DNA of 18,277 nt from an uncultured Pirellula sp. (GTDB lineage Bacteria > Planctomycetota > Planctomycetia > Pirellulales > Pirellulaceae): assembly GCA_903892365.1 (NCBI GenBank), contig CAITIF010000789.1, positions 1 through 18,277 on the forward strand, given 5' to 3'. Shown here in pieces: positions 13,989 through 18,277 of the stretch. The stretch's first letter is position 1, and every line of letters begins with the position of its first letter. The position numbers were made by a program, and so were the translations under genes. The notes beneath the pieces were generated by a model. The model did no database searches and was not told the origin of the DNA. It saw only the letters and a program-made list of their open reading frames with translations.

Positions 13989-16900
13989 ATGATGAAGTGC
14001 TTTGAAATGAACTTGTCTTTTTTGCTTTTGACTAGCTTATGTCTCATTGGCTATGGTCAAGATCCGAATCCGAACACGTCGCTTCCTTCGGAATCGCAAG
14101 ACGTTTCTACTATCATCGTAACACCCGCTCGGCCGAAGCCGCTTGCGTTTTTGTACGCCGCAAGCGCTCGAGCGGATGTCCGTATCGGTCTCAAGGAAAT
14201 CGAACAAACCATCCAAGTCCGAATCCAAGTCGTTCAAGGGGATAATCTCCAAGGAGAAACCAGCAGCCTTGGCTTGGGCGGGGCCGGTGAAGTGATCGAA
14301 GTTCAGAGTGATGCCATTGCGTCTTGGTCCGTTCGCACCGCAACGCCTCTGCGCTTTCTTGATCTACAACTCAAACCATTCAGCGGCGAAAAAGGCGATG
14401 GAGTCAAGGCTCCTGAAATAACCGCTTCGATCCGAATTCGAAGCGAACATCAAGTACTGCCTGCGAAAGTGGAACTCGCTCACTTGATGCCGGGTAAGGC
14501 CCTTGGGTTCGACTCAAGATTGGAGATCCGCAGCATCGATGGCGTCGCTAGTAAAATTGTGGTGGCAGAGGGCTTTGCACCTCTTGCTACAACAGCACCT
14601 ATAGTACAACTACAAACGGCAACCGGTGGGCGACTGGAGCTTTCGATTGATCGCAGCAGTGCGTTGCCTCCTGCCGTAGAGCTACTCGATACATCGCTGG
14701 TTGGCCAGTTGCATCCTGATGCCAAGTCCGTAGGCTTTCAACTGCAAGGCACGGCCAAAGTAAGCGTGGCTGGCACTCGCTTGCGAGCGTTATCGGGCGC
14801 TGCGGCTATTCGCGTGTTACCCGAGAGTGCGGACTATCGATTGGAATTGCTGAACTCCGATTCTGGCCCAGTATACGAATTGGTCTTTCCAAAAACGGGA
14901 AGCTTTCCATTGGTCTTGGACTTCGTAGCAGCCATCAACTCGACTGCCGCCCCATGGCAAGGCATGAACTTTGCCGTTGCTGCGGGGGCTGTGGTTCCCA
15001 TTCGCTTGATTGGTTTAGAAGCCGATATCGAATTCGCTCGCGATCAACAAGCTATCGTTCCATTGCTGATGAATAACGATTGGCAAGGATTCTTGCCAGC
15101 CACAGGGCAGGTCACCATGCGGTGGCAGAATGCTCGTAGCATAGCCGAAAGCAAGTCCTTCTTCACGACCAGTTCGACCATTGAAACATCCGTCGGCCCT
15201 GGCTTGCTTCGCCAAGATCACCGGATCACTTATCAATTGTTGCAAGGGCAATTGAAATCGTTGACGATCCAAATGATCGGACCAGGGGAGATATTGAGTG
15301 TCGAAGGGGACAAGCTAGTTGCATGGAAGGTGACCGGCGAGGGCGACGACCGCCAACTCGACATTTCGCTCAATCAAGCCATCACAAGCAACAGTCAAAT
15401 CGTTGTTCACAGCCAAACACCATTGGGATCGTTTCCTGTGCGGGTCGAAGGACTTAGCCTTAAGCCACTTGGGGCCGTTCGAAGTTCGGGATACCTGCGG
15501 ATCTCCAATTCGGGTTCGGTAAGTGTTGAGCCAACAGGGATACGCGGCTTGAGCCAACTGGCACCCGAGCAATTCCCAGGTGACGCGATTACATCACGGC
15601 AACTGTTCGTTTATCGCTATCCTTCCGCCGACTACGGTTTCACGGTTGCTGCCGATCGTGTGCAACCGGAAGTTAGCGTTTCACAGCTCGTCCTGTACCA
15701 ATTGTCGGAGACCGATCGAGTCATCACAGCCGACATCGAATTGGATGTGCGCGAGGCGGCGATTCGGGACTGGAACGTTACACTGCCAGAGGACTACTCG
15801 GTCGTCTCGGTTGTCGGTGCCAACGTCGCAGACTATGTCGCTTCCGTCGAAGCCAACAGCGGTGGTCGCAATTTGAAGATCCTCTTTAATCAAGATGTGT
15901 TAGGAAGACAGCTGGTTGGGGTTCGATTGGAGAAAAACGAGGCGGCTTCGACTGGCCCGTGGAGCCTGTCACCCATTCTTTATCCTGAAGCCAAGGCGGT
16001 GCGCGGCGATATCGGAGTGGTGGTGGCACCTGGCTTCCGAGCGACCGTCGGGACTAGTGAGCTCCTGGTGGAAAAACCGTTGTCCTACTTTCCGCGACCT
16101 GTTCCGAATCTTCAGCAGGCGTTTCGCATTCGCGAACCCGGTTGGAAAGCCACACTGCAAATCGAACAACTGGAACGTAGCATTCAATCCGATGTCTTTC
16201 ATTTGGTTTCGTTAAGCCAAGGCGTTGTGTATGGCAGTGCCCTGATCAACTATACGGTTACTGGTGCTCCCGTTGCCGAATTGCAACTCAAGATTCCAGC
16301 TGTTTTAGCAAACGTCACCGTCGATGGGCAGGATCTGCGCACTTGGCGGCGCGATGGGGAGACGCTGATCGTGTCGTTGCAACAGCCAATCTTAGGGGCG
16401 TATACGTTGCTGGTCACGTTTGAAGAAAAGCCAAACGCCGCAGATGGATCGTTTCAAGCGGGACTGGTGACGCCGCTTGGTGTGCAAGGTGATCGCGGGT
16501 ATATCGAAGTGGTAAGTCCCGTTCAAGTCGAAATGGAATCGTTACTGGTTTCAAGCGAACTGCTAGTACTTGATCCTTTGGAATTGCCAGCCGAGTTTCG
16601 CTTACTAAGCACTGCACCTGTGTTGGGGACTTGGCAATACACTCAACGCCCCTTTGATTTGCGATTGAAGGTCAATTGGTTCGACCCTGGTACAACCGCG
16701 TCGCAGATCGTCGAATTCTCCGAAGCTAATAGTCGTGTTTCACAAGATGGCGAATTGGTCACCGATCTGTTGTACTACGTGAAATCACGAGGACAAAGAA
16801 CACTCAGGTTGCAATTGCCAAGCGAGCCTGTTCGATTGTGGGCGGTGTCGGTCGATGGACGCCCGGTGACGGCTCGACAAACAGGCGACGAGACGTTGAT

Positions 16901-18277
16901 CCCGCTGCCAGGTGGCGCGGATCCGAACGTACCGATTGAAGTCAGCTTGCGGCTTGGCAAACCGGCCAGCGACAAAGACCAAGTCTCATTGACGTTGCCT
17001 AAAGTGTTTACACCTGTCCTGAAGACCCAATGGAATTTGCAAGCCGCAGAAAATCACGTGTTGATTCCGACCGGGGGTTCCGTGGAGCCCACAACGCCTG
17101 TGGCATGGCCCAACGGATTCGATTGGCTTGCGGGGCGTGGTCTGATTCCCTTCATCACGTTGGTGGCGTTAACCATCATGATGGTTATGGTAAAATTGAC
17201 TACGATTCGATTGTTGGCGTTGGCGCTTGGGATCTTCGTGTCTGCTGCTGCAGCTTGGGATGCATTCCAGCAGATCGCGCCTGCCGCACCTCTGCAGCTT
17301 AGTCTTCCGATCTTGGCTTCGGGCGAGAGCGTCGGGTTGGAGGTAGACAATATCGCAGCCTGGCGAGCTTACTTGTCACTACCGGGGATGGTATTGGGGC
17401 TGGTTGGGTTCTTGCTGTTTCTGTTGGCGTGGAGAATTCGCGGGGTCCGGTTGCGTGGGTTCTTTTTTTGGTTAGCCATTGGGTCGATCTGCGGTGGTGT
17501 TCTGCTGCAATATCAAGGAGCCCCTTGGTTCTTCGGCTTGCTTTCGCTTTCGATGCTTCTATTTCAGTTTCTGCCCGAAGTCATCGCGTGGAATAAGGCG
17601 ATGCTAATCTCCAAGGGAGCCACACCTAACCCTACCAACCAACAAGACTCTTCTGTGGATGGCAATCAAGGTTCTGTGGTTACGAGCACGGTCCTTGCTT
17701 TTTTGGTTGGCTGCTTATTGATGGGGTCCTCAAATCGTCTGCTAGCTGCAGAGGAACTTGGAGGCATCCCTTCCGCGAGTTCACTTGTGCAAAAATGGAA
17801 TGTTTCGAATCGCGACAAGCGACTCACTGCTTCCGCCGACATTACGCTTTCAGGTCTTCCTGGCGATCGCTTTGTGCTCCTGCGAGCCCCGGCTGTTTTG
17901 ACTCAATTCAATGGGCCTGGATTGCGATTGAGTAAAGTCGAACTGCCCAACGAAGCGGCCAAATACATCGTCACGATCCCGGCCCTGGAAGAGGATGCAG
18001 CGGGCATAGCACCCGACGGTGTTCTAACCCCTAAGACTTTCACGGCCACCTTTCAATTTCAGTTGGAGGCCATTTCAGCCTTAGAGGGTATTCCGGTTTT
18101 GACTGGCAGTGCCACACTTCAGCAGATCGAATTGAGCCACGATGAAGTGTCATGGGAGGTCGAATGCAAATCGGCAGCTCGAATCGAATCAGAGAAAGTG
18201 GATGGTTCGAACGGCTCGACAGCCAAGGTGAATATCCTGCTTGGTCCTGGCCCAGCAACTATTCTGATGCGACCTCA
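13989..18277 (+). CDS. Giant exported/membrane hypothetical protein (3' truncated by the window)
   Basis: I read one frame from ATG 13989 to the window edge, 1,429 codons without a stop. ATG 13992 is an alternative; GGGA at 13978-13981 is a modest ribosome binding site. The N-terminus MMKCFEMNLSFLLLTSLCLI with GYGQDPN after it is a Sec signal peptide. Residues about 30-1040 are rich in alternating hydrophobic/polar strands with many Val, Gly, Ser and Gln and few Cys, suggesting repeated beta-sandwich domains; I recognise no family. About six hydrophobic helices follow (about 1052-1071, 1074-1092, 1131-1150, 1157-1176, 1178-1200, 1230-1250). The last one ends in a signal-peptide-like NRLLAAEELG. 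A second exported region then runs beyond the window. There is no catalytic motif I can name. It lies about 120 bases after the vWA gene, so it may be a surface partner or client of the sigma/vWA unit, which is inference. A cell-envelope or adhesion role is a guess. Confidence 0.85.
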   Translation, partial: MMKCFEMNLSFLLLTSLCLIGYGQDPNPNTSLPSESQDVSTIIVTPARPKPLAFLYAASARADVRIGLKEIEQTIQVRIQVVQGDNLQGETSSLGLGGAGEVIEVQSDAIASWSVRTATPLRFLDLQLKPFSGEKGDGVKAPEITASIRIRSEHQVLPAKVELAHLMPGKALGFDSRLEIRSIDGVASKIVVAEGFAPLATTAPIVQLQTATGGRLELSIDRSSALPPAVELLDTSLVGQLHPDAKSVGFQLQGTAKVSVAGTRLRALSGAAAIRVLPESADYRLELLNSDSGPVYELVFPKTGSFPLVLDFVAAINSTAAPWQGMNFAVAAGAVVPIRLIGLEADIEFARDQQAIVPLLMNNDWQGFLPATGQVTMRWQNARSIAESKSFFTTSSTIETSVGPGLLRQDHRITYQLLQGQLKSLTIQMIGPGEILSVEGDKLVAWKVTGEGDDRQLDISLNQAITSNSQIVVHSQTPLGSFPVRVEGLSLKPLGAVRSSGYLRISNSGSVSVEPTGIRGLSQLAPEQFPGDAITSRQLFVYRYPSADYGFTVAADRVQPEVSVSQLVLYQLSETDRVITADIELDVREAAIRDWNVTLPEDYSVVSVVGANVADYVASVEANSGGRNLKILFNQDVLGRQLVGVRLEKNEAASTGPWSLSPILYPEAKAVRGDIGVVVAPGFRATVGTSELLVEKPLSYFPRPVPNLQQAFRIREPGWKATLQIEQLERSIQSDVFHLVSLSQGVVYGSALINYTVTGAPVAELQLKIPAVLANVTVDGQDLRTWRRDGETLIVSLQQPILGAYTLLVTFEEKPNAADGSFQAGLVTPLGVQGDRGYIEVVSPVQVEMESLLVSSELLVLDPLELPAEFRLLSTAPVLGTWQYTQRPFDLRLKVNWFDPGTTASQIVEFSEANSRVSQDGELVTDLLYYVKSRGQRTLRLQLPSEPVRLWAVSVDGRPVTARQTGDETLIPLPGGADPNVPIEVSLRLGKPASDKDQVSLTLPKVFTPVLKTQWNLQAAENHVLIPTGGSVEPTTPVAWPNGFDWLAGRGLIPFITLVALTIMMVMVKLTTIRLLALALGIFVSAAAAWDAFQQIAPAAPLQLSLPILASGESVGLEVDNIAAWRAYLSLPGMVLGLVGFLLFLLAWRIRGVRLRGFFFWLAIGSICGGVLLQYQGAPWFFGLLSLSMLLFQFLPEVIAWNKAMLISKGATPNPTNQQDSSVDGNQGSVVTSTVLAFLVGCLLMGSSNRLLAAEELGGIPSASSLVQKWNVSNRDKRLTASADITLSGLPGDRFVLLRAPAVLTQFNGPGLRLSKVELPNEAAKYIVTIPALEEDAAGIAPDGVLTPKTFTATFQFQLEAISALEGIPVLTGSATLQQIELSHDEVSWEVECKSAARIESEKVDGSNGSTAKVNILLGPGPATILMRP

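Noticed and set aside
14039..17302. Several short + and - strand frames in 14039-17302
   Set aside because: All are out of frame with the single uninterrupted giant frame, which has a signal peptide and continuous protein-like composition.
1..18277. tRNA, rRNA, insertion sequences, integrase or attachment sites
   Set aside because: I saw no cloverleaf-like sequence, ribosomal RNA segment, transposase or paired terminal repeats; a tRNA scan could still be run to confirm.

Overview
The window reads as chromosomal DNA of a planctomycete, probably from the Pirellula/Rhodopirellula group. This is an inference from protein style and not from a marker gene. The signs are: an ECF sigma factor translationally coupled to a protein that joins an anti-sigma-like N-terminus to a YfbK-type von Willebrand A (vWA) domain; a very large secreted or membrane hypothetical protein; GAF-containing membrane-fusion proteins; weak or absent Shine-Dalgarno sequences before most starts; and a GC content near 50%. 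All supported genes are on the + strand. I see no rRNA, tRNA, CRISPR array, insertion sequence or integrase.

Region 1 (1-4275) is an export or envelope module. It holds the end of an upstream gene (possibly PilZ-like), a 640-aa protein with two GAF-like regions, one membrane anchor and an HlyD-type periplasmic adaptor, and then a 717-aa polytopic M50 (site-2-protease-like) metallopeptidase. The peptidase has a PqqD-like N-terminus and a second HlyD-like C-terminus. The three genes are 3-4 bases apart. A stem-loop with a T-run ends the group.

Region 2 (4293-10111) is the complete ligase-associated DNA repair cassette, in the order metallo-beta-lactamase exonuclease, ATP-dependent DNA ligase, Lhr-Core-type DEXH helicase, PdeM metallophosphoesterase. 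Junctions are a 4-base overlap, a 3-base gap and a 6-base gap, so this is one operon. All catalytic motifs I looked for are intact.

Region 3 (10112-13866) begins with about 380 bases without a convincing gene, followed by the ECF sigma factor. The sigma gene overlaps by ATGA a 941-aa transmembrane protein carrying an anti-sigma-like N-terminus, a Gly-rich linker and a vWA domain with an intact MIDAS. This looks like a self-contained envelope signalling unit.

Region 4 (13867-18277) starts with an unusual repeat/hairpin built from AAGGTGTAAGG units. It continues with one unbroken reading frame of more than 1,429 codons that runs off the window. The frame encodes a signal peptide, about 1,030 residues of probable beta-rich exported sequence, about six membrane helices, and a second exported region. 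Its position directly behind the sigma/vWA pair suggests, but does not prove, that it belongs to the same system.

The DNA-repair cassette is a known conserved system. The least described parts are the GAF/HlyD + M50/HlyD pair, the sigma-vWA-giant protein group, and the AAGGTGTAAGG repeat between them.
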